DNA of 64,000 nucleotides, taken from NCBI RefSeq assembly GCF_019097595.1, contig NC_080717.1:16247336-16311335 (forward strand), read 5' to 3'. The notes under the pieces were generated by a model. The model made no database searches. It was given only the letters and a program-made list of their open reading frames with translations, and was not told the origin of the DNA. This document shows, one piece after another, positions 34,551 to 47,451 of the stretch. This stretch comes from Hemibagrus wyckioides (Eukaryota; Chordata; Actinopteri; Siluriformes; Bagridae). The first letter of the stretch is position 1. Every line of letters starts with the position of its first letter. The translations under genes and the position numbers were made by a program.

Positions 34551-37429
34551 AATTTAAACACGATGAAATATTAGCTCAGTCCAGGAGTTTTTTTTTTTCG
34601 GTGTTTCACAAGATGAAATTATTCTTGTACAATTAACATAACCGAGGTTTATTTGTTTCACTTCTGTTATATTCGGCAGTAAAAGTAGCTTAAGTTGAAA
34701 CGAGGAAAACGAGCGACTTGTCCTTTTTTTTTTTTTTTTTTCTTTTTGAAGAAGTGCGTACTTCTCCTTTTTCTGATCCGCTGCCTGCACTTTCAGTTCT
34801 GCAAGTTAAACAGTCAGAAGGCCTCAGCTGCTCACATGGATTTCACTTTGCATGTCCATCTGCTTTCAGACCCAAAGCTTCAAGACTCCAAGACGCTCTC
34901 TATACCATAACCCTTCTCTGTGTCTCATTTTTACTGTACATCAAAACTGACCTCATTTCCAGTGATATGTTGCATCTGCCCCGGCAGCATCGCTTTGCAC
35001 AAGCTGTTGCAGTGTGCGCGCCGTGGATTGTGTCAGATTACTTCTAAACACACAGCCATGTCGTATCCATGATTTTTATTTATTTTTTTTATTTTAAAAT
35101 AAATGCACACATGAACGGATAAAAAAACGAATAAAAGCAAGAGTCATCTCTTTCCCAGTACACATTGTTGAAGGGAATCACCATTAAGAGAGACAAAACC
35201 AGAAGCTTTAGCTATAAGATTAACATAGAAAAAAACCCCCAGAGGTTACGTGGCTTTAAGGATTTGCATGGAACACAGAAGCTCTGTGGGTTCAGCAGTG
35301 GCTAAATTCCCAAAAGCAAGCTGCAGAGTTGCTCTGTCTGCTTCAGGAACGTTCATGGTTGAGGAGATCTCAAATCACTTTCGGCTGCAACCGAGATCAT
35401 TCTGATGGTCATTCCTACAATAACCTATTTTACTTAAACGTTCACGTACATTCTCAGTCGTATTTCCTACTAGGTTTTATTTATTTATTTATTTTAAAAA
35501 AAGGTCAGAAATAGGTGAAAACCCTCAGTTATTCGGCTGTGGCGTTTACTGGCTTGGTGTTAAGAGGGCAAGGTCGTAGTATTGTGTGTGTGCGTGTGAA
35601 TGCATCAGCTCATTGCATTATATATTCCACAGCTGCACTGCACTATGACTGTACAGTATGTGAGATCTGGACAGAAACGTTTAAATGATTAATGACCTTG
35701 TACTGGCAATACTACCGAGCTGAGAGTATTGCTACTTGCATCATACTCTAATGCAGCTTGCATAATGCGCTCCCTCCAGGATCTCGCAGGTTATTTTTGT
35801 GTGATTCTTGCGGCCGAACATGCTCCATTTCGATGTGCCTTTTTTCTAAATTTGCAATGCACCTTCAATTTTTGTCTGTTTTTTTTTTTTTTTACTTGAA
35901 AATGCCAGCGCAGGATTCTTCTTTTTTTAATACAAGCAGTGAAGACACATATGTAATTGCTTTCTGTGATAGAAAGTGAACGAAGGCTGAATGAGCGTCG
36001 TGATGATGGCACAGGATGCTCCTTGGCCCAAATCTGCACTAAATTGGTGGTAATTTTGATGAACTGCAGTCTCCTCAGCGGAGTTTGCTTGATTTTGTGT
36101 TCATTTCTACGATCGTAAAATCACAAAATCCTAGATACACCCTGGGGTTGCTCGTATACTGCATGCACGTCTGCATTGGGTATGTTGTGCAGTGCGCCAG
36201 TATGCAGTATCCATGCTGGGGAGTTGTTTCACTCCCACCCTCACCTTCATCTAACCCATCCACTATGATGCTGAACATAGCTGTGTGTGTGTAACATCAT
36301 TTCCTGTGTGTTATAACCAACTACAGTATCACATGGCTCTTGTCTCTGCTAGTGGCGATTGAAGCCACTGTAATTGATGCTGTCGTTCATGCTTCAGCTC
36401 GACGCAGCTGCCAAAAACAGCTTTGTCTTCCACCTCTCTTCACTTCCACACCCTTTATGCAAACCTCACACACCCAAGCTTCATGTAGCATCACTCACAC
36501 TCCTGATTTCAGATCATATATTTTATAGCCTGTCTTTATTAGTTAGAAAGCTTTCCCATTTAATCATCATGTCTAAAAGCATAGTGTGGAATATCCAGGA
36601 TCCTCCTGAACTCCGCTGTCTGTGCTAGGACAGGTCAGTGTCCATGTGTTGTGGCACGTTTTAATGTTAAACCTCAGGAGAATGACATATCGCACATCGC
36701 TGTCATCAGGTTTCCAGTCTCTTCGAACAGCACTCTTCATTTTCTTAGGCATGTTTTGTAGTGTATTCTTCATCTCCCACTTGCTGTTCATTTATAGGCC
36801 TCCATCATATGGGCTATTCATGTGCAAAATAATTGGCAGACGGGGAGAAGTGTGTAAACCCAGACTGTGCTGAAATTTGTAGCTGCAGATTGCAGAGTAG
36901 GACATGGCCACACAGGCATTTCTTCTAATGATAGCTGTCAGTATGTACAGAGAAGGTTTCTTTTTTATTTATTTATTTTTTTGGGTGCAGCAGAAAAGCT
37001 TTGTCCTATCATCAGGAGATTGCAAGATTAAATACCAAGTATGCCACGGGCATCTAAGCCAAAATCGGGTGTGTTCACAGAGTGGGCGGGGTGATATAGT
37101 GCTTTCCCTGTCAATCACAGTGACTCTAGCCAATCATAGGTATCTGTGAGCTTGTGTATGCAGAAGAGGGCAGATATCATGCATTATGCTGCACTGTGAC
37201 AGAGCTGGCCAGGGGAGGCACTTGCCCAAGAGCAAATTAGGGAGAAAGTTCCAGGTTTGTTTAATAGCTATTTGAATTTGAACAGAGATTGCTGAGATTT
37301 ACAGTCAAGATACAAAAGGCCCAAGAAGTGAAGAGCTGTTGAAGGTGCCTTTTTTTTTACAATTTCTAAACTGCAGCTGTTTCTGACTCCTGTGCCATGG
37401 GCTATTTCTTCATTCACCTGTATATGTGG

Positions 37430-37625
37430 GTGGTACCGTGGTGCAGCAGGTAGAACTAACACCTCGCAGGGTGCCGGGAGATTTGGATGTCCTCACAGTG
37501 TCCACATGGACTTCCTCCCACCTTTGGAAACTATGCCAGTAGGTGGATTGATAGCTTTAGATTAACCTGCCATGTGATTGTGTGTCTGTCGCTGGGGATC
37601 GATGGGGTCCATGATTACCCTGACC
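37430..37625 (+). repeat. Decayed DANA/V-SINE-like copy
   Basis: The head ggtaccgtggtgcagcaggt is followed by a diverged central domain (tgtccacatggacttcctcc) and taggtggattgatag, the usual SINE order. It lies directly before a LINE 3' tail. Confidence 0.5.
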
Positions 37626-37699
37626 AGAGCTCTCACTGGAGACGAAACACCACCATACCACCAAAAGGACATTATTCGTAATCACACTCTCTGGTGTTT

Positions 37700-37956
37700 A
37701 TGGTAATTCACACTCTCCAGTGTCACCCAGATGAGGATGAGGTTCCATTTTGAGTCTGGTTCCTCTCAAGGTTTTTTTTCCCCCTTACCATCCAAGGCAG
37801 TTTTTCCTTGCCACAGTCACCTGGGATTAATACAAATACATTTAAATATAAGTCTAATATTAATCTTGAACTTTTGTACTATAGTTCTTGTGTTCTGTAA
37901 AGCTGCTTTGAGACAGTGTCCATTGTTAAAAGTGCTATATAAATTGAATTGATGTT
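37700..37956 (+). mobile_element. L2-like LINE 3' end, plus strand
   Basis: It has 'tccagtgtcacccagatgag', 'ctggttcctctcaaggttt' and 'gtaaagctgctttgagaca', and ends 'ctatataaattgaattg', matching the 3' end at 12690-12965. Confidence 0.85.
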
Positions 37957-37966
37957 TTCTGATTAT

Positions 37967-38000
<34 letters not shown>

Positions 38001-38983
38001 TACAGGTCAATCATCAGAACGCAGAAAAATGAGATAATGAGGCATGGCTGTTGATTCCAGACAAATTTGAGTAATTCAGTCCAGTTATTCTCCTCTGATC
38101 CCTCATCAACGAGGCGATTTCACTGACATCCCCCCCCCCAATCTGATGTTTGACATAAGCTTTGAATTGACCTGAAGCACTTGACCTGTACGTGCTGAAT
38201 ATATGCACCACAATGCTTCTGCCACATGATTGGCTGATTCCATAATTGCACAAATGCATATAATAAAGTGGCTGATTTATACTAGTAATACTACAATTAG
38301 TCATGAAATCTATTTTTTAACTGTGTATCTTCTGTAAGGCCGAGATAAAAAAGTTAAAATATTCTGGCTAGCAGTTGAAGGATAAGATTAGTGTGTTTCA
38401 GTTGATTATCTTTTCAAGGCTATGACCCATTTAGTCACTCGTTTCATTGCGTAATTCTCAGGATAAAAGACAGGACAGTAACAGCTTAGGAAGTGAATAG
38501 AACTGGAAGTGCTGGTTAATTACTGTTCCTATAGCCTGTTCCTATAGCCATGTATTATGGAGGATATTTTAAAAGTATCACTGTCGGTGACGCCTTCCTA
38601 ACATCTTATTGATCAAGCTGATCGAGCACCCAGGGCTGAGAGATTGTTTGGTGCACAGCCTGCGGGAGACAGCGCTATTCCGCCTGCAGCTTTTCTATTT
38701 AGTTCAAGGTTGTTGGGTTTTTTTTTTATATCAAAAGTTAATGTTTAATGAAAGACAGATGTCTGCACTAAAAACATGAGGAAACAGATAGTTGGCACAG
38801 ATCTAGCAAACTCGTTCTGCGGATAGAGTTATTTATTCGTTCGTTCTCTTTATTCTGTTTTGCATATACGTTTAATCCGTGCACTTCGAGAAAACAAAGA
38901 CTGGATTGTGAATTATAAACATTGTCTCACACACACTGCAACCACGTTCACTTCTCTCCATTCCTGAAGGTCACTGCAATTTG

Positions 38984-39018
<35 letters not shown>

Positions 39019-40349
39019 TTGGTGCTCCTGGCTGAGTGACCTTGCAGAGTCAACACACTCACCGTTTCCAGACGCTTGATATTTGCAGGCCTCCTCTCTC
39101 CCTCAGACCTACAACAATGAAACACACACACACATATCTCACAGTGTACTATCTCTATTCTCTGCTTAGCCAAGTCCCAGCAGCAGAACATTACAGTAAA
39201 CCAGCTTCACGTCACCGCACCAGCGAAGCCTGTCCCATGAATTGATAATATTATTAGGCTCAAACAGACGATCCTTTGTCTTCCGTCTTTGCCCAGGCAG
39301 AGGAGATGGTTGCTGTTCAACATGCTAACCTCATTAGTCATCACGTCATGTTTGTCAAAACATATTATTCCGAGCCGATGCGGAGTCTTGCATGACACGT
39401 GCTAATATGTAGGATATTGCTAGGCTTGAACAGCACATTTTCAAGGGCACTGCAGCAGTCGCAGTCCAGGATGAGCAGGCCAGGCCCAGCCTGCATCATA
39501 AACCCGTCTTCCGGTTTGTGTTGCATCATTAATTATTCAGCCTACACATTCATGTCATGGCATCAGCTCCCTATTTATAACCGAACTCCGTACTTCACAG
39601 CTGCCCGGAGCTGTTTTATGCTGTAAAGACAGGGCCGTGAGGGAACATGGCGCTTCTTGTCGCAGTTCACCTGCCGTGTCTCTGAGCCGTATAGAAACAG
39701 CGTGTGTTTGTACAGAGAACAGGTGTGTGTGGTGTAGTCTGGCTACTAGGCCACTCGCTGCCTGCCTGCCTTTTTACTGTAGCACACAGGAAGAGCAGCG
39801 CAGCATGCAAACGCCAGTGAAAAAAGCATCCTTCTGTTGCTTTTTTGCTTCATGTGGAGGTTCCTTTGTTCTGGAGTGTGTAGTTAGTAATTTAATTTCC
39901 ACCCCCTTCTCTCTTATTTCTTTTGCTTTCTTTCTCTCTCTCTCTCTCTCTCTCTCTCACCGTCATACACACACACACACATGCTCACATCATCCTGCTC
40001 ACACCCTCTCCCACTTCACTGCAGTGCTCTCCTTCCCTTCTGGGCTGTCTGTCTGCGCAGTCACACTCCCGAACCCCCGCCGCCTCCTCCGTCTGTGTGT
40101 GTTTCTGTTAGACGCGGGCACAGATCCTATCTGCCCTTCCGTCTCCCGCTTTCACTCCATTGCTTCCTCCCTCTTTCTGATTTCTCTCTCTCTCTCTCTT
40201 TTTTTCAATGACCGCAGTGCTGTTTTGTCTAGGTCCGCCATAGCTAAATATTCATTCATCCCTCAGTGCTGCGTCTTCAGATCGGGACATATCACTCATC
40301 CCTGCGAAACTTTATCAGATGATCTGTACAGTTCAGTTCAATTCCATTG

Positions 40350-40540
40350 GGTTTGAATAACACGTTTAACAAAAGTCACAAAGCAGCTTTAGGGGAATAT
40401 ATCAATTCAGGGAATCAATTAGGAATTTTAAATTTATCTCGAATGAGCAAGGAGGCATCGGTGACGAGGGAAAACTCCCTGAGATGATATGAGGAAGAAA
40501 CCTTGAAGGCTTAAAGGGAACTCCTCCTCATCTGGGTGTG
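40350..40540 (-). mobile_element. L2-like LINE 3' end, minus strand
   Basis: The reverse complement shows the 'gaggagttccctttaagcc', 'aaggtttcttcctcatatca' and 'gagggagttttccctcg' order and the 'aaagctgctttgtgac' end, with more divergence than the other copies. Confidence 0.7.
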
Positions 40541-41678
40541 ATTTTAAATCATTTCCCACCTATCCTTCTATAACTGTGTATTATATGCCAAAATGCATTA
40601 CCAGGAGATTCGTGCTAGTTATAAAATGAAGTCTGTTTTGTTCCACTGAGGAGACTCACTGATCGAGGCAACTGCAGCTATACATTTGTTATTTGCTATA
40701 TTCCTGATTCTTTTGTTTTTTGGGCAATGCCAGCATTATTACTTAATTATTTTACGCACAGCTACTCAGGATGTAGCTAAACATTGTGTGAGGAGCATGG
40801 AAACATAACTCTTTCATTCACTGGTCAGCTACTCCTCATTCAGCTCAACAAATATGCTGCCTGCGACCCGAAACATTTATACTGCGTGTTCAGTTGGCTT
40901 TCTGCAGCAGAGCCGCACCGCTTTCTCACTGCAGTTGAACCTCACTGGGGTTCGTTTGGAACCAGACCGAGAGCACATCGCTCGGGCGTTGTATTGTTTT
41001 GGTGCTACACCAGAGTGTGATTGCTGTAGTGTGAAAGTGTGCCAAGGGTTCGATTCGAATGGACTAAACGCCCCATAAGTGAAAGCAGCCTCATTTACTT
41101 TCCACAAATCATCTTATTAAAACAGAATATTGTAGCCCCAGACTGTCATTAAAAAAAAAAAAAAAGCAGACGGAAACTAAAATAAGCATCCTAGTGTCTT
41201 AAACCATTATTAGAGCTAATTATGTCTTTCCACATACAGTGTTAGGAGAAGTGATCTGTAATCCAACCTCATAAACCTGTTAGATTAGGTTACATGAAGT
41301 GTAGCGCATGCAGTCATTACACTGTCAGTCCAGTTCAGCCCAACATTTCTCTTTCTGTAGCTGTGTGGAATCCAGGAGCTTTGTGATCAGGCCTGTCACA
41401 CTCAGCACATAATCGCCTAATTACAGTCACTTCCCCAGATCGGGTTTAACCGTTAGATTACACAACCAGATGTTTTTTAATAGAAATGCAGGTAGTGGGT
41501 GAAATCAAAAGAGCCAGCAAACCCGGTCCTTATCAGTATAATAATCATAAATAAGTTCAGATAATATCAAATCACTGCATCATATATTAATCAGGTTTCT
41601 TGGACAGAGGTTTTGAGCTGTGAAATATTTCTGTCTATGATTCCTTGTGTAATGTTGCTACTGACATTATTATTCCCA

Positions 41679-42183
41679 TCTGTCTGTCTGTCCATCTGTC
41701 TGTCTGTCTGTCTATCAATCAGTCTGTCAGTCCATCTGTCTGTCAATCAGTCTGTCTGTCCATTTGTCTGTCTGTCTGTCTGTCTATCAATCAGTCTGTC
41801 TGTTTGTCTGTCTATCATTCAGTCTGTCTGTTCATCTGTCTGTCTGTCTAGCAGTTTGTCTGTTTGTCCATCTGTCTGTCTGTGTATCAATCAGTCTGTC
41901 TGTCCACCTGTCTGTCTATCAAGCAGTTTGTCCATCTGTCTGTCTGTCTATCAATCAGTCTGTCTGTTTGTCCATCTGTCTGCCTGTCTGTCAGTTGGTC
42001 TGTCTGTTCATCTGTCTGTCTGTCTGTCAGTCGGTCTGTCTGTTCATCTGTCTGTCTGCCTGTCTATCAATCAGTCTGTCTGTCTATCAGTCAGTCTGTC
42101 TGTTCATCTGTCTGTTTGTCTGTCTGACTGTCTAGCAATCAGTCTATCTATCCATTTGTCTGTCTGCCTGCTTGTCTGTCAGT

Positions 42184-42269
<86 letters not shown>

Positions 42270-42274
42270 GTCTT
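41679..42274. repeat. (CTGT/CTAT)n tetranucleotide array
   Basis: About 600 bp of CTGT with CTAT and CATC/AATC variants, ending in a pure (CTAT)n block at about 42183-42268. Cys/Ser/Val-rich frames here are repeat artefacts. Confidence 0.97.
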
Positions 42275-43157
42275 AATCAATTTCATTCACACATTGTCAG
42301 TCTGAAGAAGTCTTTTCGATCTGTTCACCTTTGAGAAATACTTGTTCTTCATAAGCTGTGTTTATGAATCAGTAAATGTTTTTTTTTTTTATCATTAACA
42401 GTTGCTAAGTGGTGAAATTCTGAACAGAGGTGAAAAAGCAAGTCTGCATATTTGCACGAGGACACCAGAGTTCAGTAAGTTCATCAAATATGTTTAAACA
42501 TGCTGTAATTACCTCTTTGTTCATTTATGTGAACTTCCTTTTAGTCATAGATTGATCAAAAAAATGCAAGTATTTGAAGTTTACATTTACACAGACGCCG
42601 GGTAATGAAAGTGTTACATCACTTTGTTATGTACAGTTTTGTTAACACTTGACTACAGTTATATAAACATGGTTTGGTAATGTTGACTAAATGCTGATTC
42701 AGGGAACCTTAATATTAAGTGTTGCCATGGTAATTATTCGACTATTATAAGAGTAGCCTGAAATCAACTGAAAAGAGACTGTAGTTAATAGCACTTTATT
42801 CCAGTAACATCATCAACCCATCAATCGCATCCAGCATCAGATACAGTTTATAGAGTCTGTTTACAAACGTTTAGATCTCCAGTAGCAGTAACAGGCACAG
42901 ATTTACTCTTAGCTTGTCGGCCCTTCTCAGTATCGCCCACCTTCATCTGTATTACATCACCGATTCTTCTTCTGCGCAGACTGCATGTCAGCTGTTAAAC
43001 CACCCATGACACAAACATGCATACAAAAATGCAAACTCACTCCCACTGCCGTGGCTTGTGTTGAGCTCATGGTTTTTGATTATAATGATTTTCTCTGTAG
43101 TACTTTAACCATGATTCCTTATATTTTAAAGATAAACATAGCCATTCTTTCAGGGTG

Positions 43158-43191
<34 letters not shown>

Positions 43192-43389
43192 AGACTCAGG
43201 CTGTGTGGTGATAGCACATTTAGCCAATACACCAGTACAGAAACTCTCCCCATAATGCTCGTGAGGGGAAAAAACCAGGCAGACGTGCTTCATTGGTTTT
43301 ACAGGCGAGCCCGAGAGCACATGCAATGAGCAATGACAGTCTCTTCCAGCGGAGGCAGGAGAGGAAAAGAAGACAGTCACTGCGTAACT

Positions 43390-43860
43390 CCGCTCCTCAT
43401 TGGCTGCTGCCCACTCAGCCTGTTTGCAAAGCAGCCACTGATTGGCTGTCACATCACTGAGCATTAAGCAGCTGCCGTTGCGAGGGCCAGGCTTTCCCTT
43501 CCTCTTCTCCTCCACTACCTGGATTCCGCACAAATTCACAAAGTCTCCCTTCGCTTTTCAAGAAATAGGCACCAGCACATGCGCAGTCATAACCGACACC
43601 AACTTGTTGTGCTGATCATAAAGCGGCAGCGCTCGCTCACGCTGTATTTCTCTCCCCCTCCTCCTTTTCCCCTCCCTCCTTCCCTCTCTCCCGCCCTCCC
43701 TCTATCTCTTAATCAAGACACAGCCTGCCCTTTCCTGTGCATTGCTGCCTGCCTCCAGCCCGCACGCCTCCTCTACCTCTCTTTCCCTCTCTTGCTGCTT
43801 CTCGCTCATGCACTCTCTGCCATGCACTTTCCTTCTCTCGCTGTCTCTCTCCATCTCTGT
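43390..43860 (+). promoter_or_regulatory. Possible internal mbnl3 promoter
   Basis: Two inverted CCAAT boxes (cattggctg near 43398, gattggctg near 43440) are followed by a GC-rich, CT-rich block and an NRF-1-like half site (catgcgcag near 43580). This lies shortly before the 5'-UTR exon of mbnl3. Alternative promoters are known for muscleblind genes. No start site is seen directly. Confidence 0.3.
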
Positions 43861-44078
43861 ATCCCACACTCACAGCTTTGCAGTGTAAATACTTGAGCTT
43901 TTACAGTTTCATTGGCTTCTACAGTTTCATTTCTACAGTTTTCTTTATCCGCCTGTTCATTCAGCACACCCAGTCTCACAAAGGTTCACCTAGTGATTGT
44001 TTTTCTATTTGGACTCATATCTTTTGACTTGCCATTACTCTTTTTGTAATTTTTCCTTCTCTCTCTTTTAAAAGACAG

Positions 44079-44985
44079 GTTGCACTTCAAGGAACTGAAG
44101 AAGACATTGGAGGGCTACAATGAGAAGAAGAGACACAGGAGAAACAGGAGGGACAAGAATGCGACTCAAGTAGAAGGCAGCGGACACGCATCACCACAAA
44201 GTGCCTGGATGTGCTGGATGCTGCAGCAGCCTCGTGCCGGCGCATGCTTTTTTTCCCACGCTGCTGTTCCCCCTCAGACCTGACTGCTTGCCTCTGTAAG
44301 TGTATCCGTGATTGCGCTTGGCCTTGTCTCGGGCTATATTTCACTCTGACAGGCAAACAGTCAATCGGCCCATTTGCTGTTCCTCGATTCCAAGCCTCCC
44401 CCCACCTCGCTCGCAATATCATCCGGTTAATACAAGGACAGTCGATTCGTTTCTTCTTTCGTACCCAACGCTTTATTCCTGAAGCTTTTTCTTCCTCTCT
44501 TGTTGTCTGGAAATGTAAGAAACTCTACTAAAGCTTCATGCAGCAGGACAGCGGCCTTTAGGAATCCGGAGGTGCGAAAAGTGGATAAAGTCGTTTTATG
44601 TAGAGCAGAGGGCGGTTTTATGAGACAGGACGGCCACTGCAGCCCAGAAGAACGTGTCTGTCTGCACTTTTAGTGCCTCGGTCTGAGTCAAGAAGCCGTT
44701 TCGGCATGCCCGAGTGACCTGCTCTGCCTCAGCATCCTTCTCCTGGACACGCCTGCTCTTTGCCCTGCTATCCAGCTCATATGGAACACAGCGAGTCATA
44801 GATTCCTCACTGTTTTTCTTGTTAACAGTTTTCCACCATTCTGTCTGAACATTAGAGCATGTCCCTTTCCTTTTGCCAGAGTGTTTTTTGTGCTGTGGCA
44901 CAGTGATTTTTTGTCCTGCTACGTGCGCTTTTTAACCTTCATACCCCCAGACGACCTTTAACTCCACCCTAAGCACCCGCTCGTC
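44079..44985 (+). other. mbnl3: mbnl3 5' UTR part of the start-codon exon
   Basis: The acceptor is ttttaaaagacag after a long pyrimidine tract. The 907 bp to the ATG contain short upstream frames. The last 60 bases (cttcatacccccagacgacc, then tttaactccaccctaagcac) look strongly constrained and, from memory, resemble the conserved leader of vertebrate muscleblind genes. The exact 5' border is an inference. Confidence 0.55.
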
Positions 44986-45159
44986 ATGGCCGTCAACGTC
45001 GCTGTAGGCCGGGACACCAAGTGGCTGACGCTAGAGGTGTGTCGCGAGTTCCAGAGAGGCTCGTGCTCACGTTCCGACACCGAGTGCAAGTTTGCTCATC
45101 CCTCTCGCACCTGCCATGTGGAGAACGGCCGCGTCATCGCCTGCTTCGACTCTCTCAAG
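44986..45159 (+). CDS. mbnl3: Muscleblind-like 3, coding exon 1 (zinc finger 1 and start of 2)
   Basis: MBNL proteins bind YGCY motifs in pre-mRNA and control alternative splicing, polyadenylation and RNA localisation. The exon encodes 58 aa: [20 protein letters not shown], then the first CCCH finger C19-x7-C27-x6-C34-x3-H38, and the first Cys (C53) of finger 2 in VIACFDSLK. It ends in phase 0 at a GTAACC donor. The start is fixed by the conserved MAVNV...[12 protein letters not shown]-terminus. Confidence 0.96.
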
Positions 45160-47378
45160 GTAACCCCTTACACAAAGACACACACTTGAACTTGAAACAG
45201 CACAAAGAGCTCTGGTACAGAATATAGAGCCTTATATCTTTTGTATCAAATATATATGACCTAACATGCTCAAACACACACTGGTGTATTCTTATGCGAA
45301 CACCTCCAGGCTCTTTTTTGCTGAGTTGTGATCACTCTTCTGCTGATGTCCTGAAAGGCAGCGTGTGTCTGTGTCAGCCTTTAAAAGTATACAGCAGACT
45401 TGGGGCAACAACATCTGCCAAAACATGATGAAGCACTTTTGTAAAGCATGCACAATGCAGAATAACTGCCAAGATGAGTAACATAACCAACACTTTATAT
45501 CATTCTTTTGAACATTTTGTGGACAAAATGCACAGTATTCATGCACTTTCATGGCAATGCAAAAATAATCTTAATTTCAGGCATCAAAGCCAAAAGAATT
45601 TGATTGGTCATGCGTTTATGGTCATAATGACAAGTCAGCATTTTTATCATTGATTTATATATATATATATATATTTTAAAAAAGAACTCTCGACAGGGTC
45701 GTAATGGTTAAAGTGGTAAGAATCAGGGATCACTTTTTCCTGGAGTCTGGAGAAAGTGATATTCCGATTAGGAGAACTGAAGAGCGACCCCCCAAAACAT
45801 CAGGGTGTTCATACGGCAAAATAGCACATTCTCCTTCAAGCTTCTTGCATATCTCCTCCATGTATAAATTCAGTACTACAAGTCGCTGATGCAGCATGGT
45901 CAGCAGGCTCGAGAGTTGCAGCGGTGGCTTTTATACAGAAATCCTTCTCAGGAGCTGGGCTGAGAGCGAGTAGAGGCCGCCGCTCAGCATGCTCTAATCC
46001 TCCTTACCCAAGCAGCACGTCGTCCAGTAACTCACTGATAGTCTGGGCAGTGCAGCGCCGTCTGGATTACTAATGTGAAATGGGATTATTTAAAAAAAAG
46101 TAGAAAAGCAGTCTGAGGGTCACAGTGCTGAGGGAGGGAGAGAAGAAGGAAGCCCTGTACACTATGACTTAATGAGCTCGGAAAATGCGCAACACTGTCT
46201 GCAACTTCACTTCAGGTTTTAATTATACAGCACTCTTCATTTTAATAGTACTCATTCATTTCTCTGCGGACAAGAGACCATCCCCCCATCCCACCCCTTT
46301 TTCTCTTTCTCATCCTCCTCCTCCTCCTCTCTGCTAATTTATCGACGTCCCTTAATGGCTACCACAATGTCCTTTCTCCTAACTAGTGTCTTCTGCTGGA
46401 GACGTTTCTTTATCCATTAGTTCTGACTGGCCTGCCTGCCTGCCTGCCTGTACGTTGGTCTAGGCACACATAAATTATGCATTCCGTATAATTCAACTCT
46501 GTGTCGCTTTTATTAATGTCTGCGTTCTGCTAACAAATGTCCCCGTTCTTATGTGAATCCAGACGAGTAGAAAATATTTGAGACATTTAACTTGGTTATG
46601 AGCAAAAAGACTGCATAAGGAATGCCTCTGATGATGCATTAATATTAAAAGGAATTAATACAAGCCACCAGTTACAGGCAGGTTCTTCTGTAATCATAGA
46701 CCGCATCTTGTCTGTTATCATCTTCCGCTCTCTCTGTGACCAATGAGAAGAGAGGAGACCGGATGAGGCAAAACTTCCTCCCAGTTGCTGGGCGCGTTAC
46801 CATGGCTACGCCGAGGAGATCCCTGACCCACTGAATCCGGCACGACATGACTTACAGCTTTTCATTCCTCTCTCCGGCTATATCTGCATCAGGAGGAATA
46901 CACAACACTCCTTACACAACTCCACAAATATGCCGTGCAGTCTCTTTTTTTTTTTGTTTGCTTATTTATTTTGTTGGTGGACGGCAGATTTTTGATAGCA
47001 TACCCATGCAGCTTGGCCATTAATAATGCAGATTATCACTGTTGCTGATCTTTGCTTTCAGTTGCCTTCTCCTCTGTGTTTTGGGGACTCAGTTGCCTTC
47101 TCCTCTGTTCTTGAGGGACCGTCTGCTCACTGCTAAATACTCCCTGAACATACTCTCTTTACTTCTGATGCAAACATTGCTGTCACTATAGGCACTAGAA
47201 AACAGATCAGATTCAGATGACGTGCATGAGCTCAGAGGCAACTACAAATATTCAAAAGTATGAAATTAAAAAACAAATGAACCAGTCACCTTAAGCAATA
47301 GGTCTTGCCCAAAAACAATATTTTTCAAAGAGCACTAGAACAAACATGGATTTGCATGTTAGAGTTTTATATATATAA

Positions 47379-47382
<4 letters not shown>

Positions 47383-47447
<65 letters not shown>
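47383..47447. repeat. (AT)n microsatellite and AT-rich block
   Basis: A pure (AT)n run of about 32 units, followed to about 47900 by imperfect aattaaaatta repeats. Confidence 0.95.

Positions 47448-47451
<4 letters not shown>

Larger units (their letters stand above)
28402..44078 (+). other. mbnl3: mbnl3 intron 1 (inferred)
   Basis: About 15.7 kb lies between the inferred first-exon donor and the acceptor at 44077-44078. It contains the repeats listed separately, plus long stretches (about 29990-32240, 32840-37430, 38000-40340, 40540-41670 and 42280-43390) with no gene or named repeat. A (TG)n lies at about 38987-39017 and another at about 43154-43190. Confidence 0.5.

Noticed and set aside
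39637..40356. 239-codon open frame
   Set aside because: Ser/Leu/His runs come from CT and CA repeats; no splice context, domain or homology.
40900..41080. Sequence resembling a fish hAT-type repeat (ggttcg...gtgtgaaag...)
   Set aside because: No matching second terminus or target duplication could be found, so it was not annotated.
41679..42274. Periodic repeats resembling a CRISPR array
   Set aside because: Units are 4-bp simple repeats without unique spacers, in a vertebrate intron.
41613..42305. 230-codon Cys/Ser/Val/Leu frame
   Set aside because: Product of the CTGT/CTAT repeat; overlapping frames with the same composition exist.
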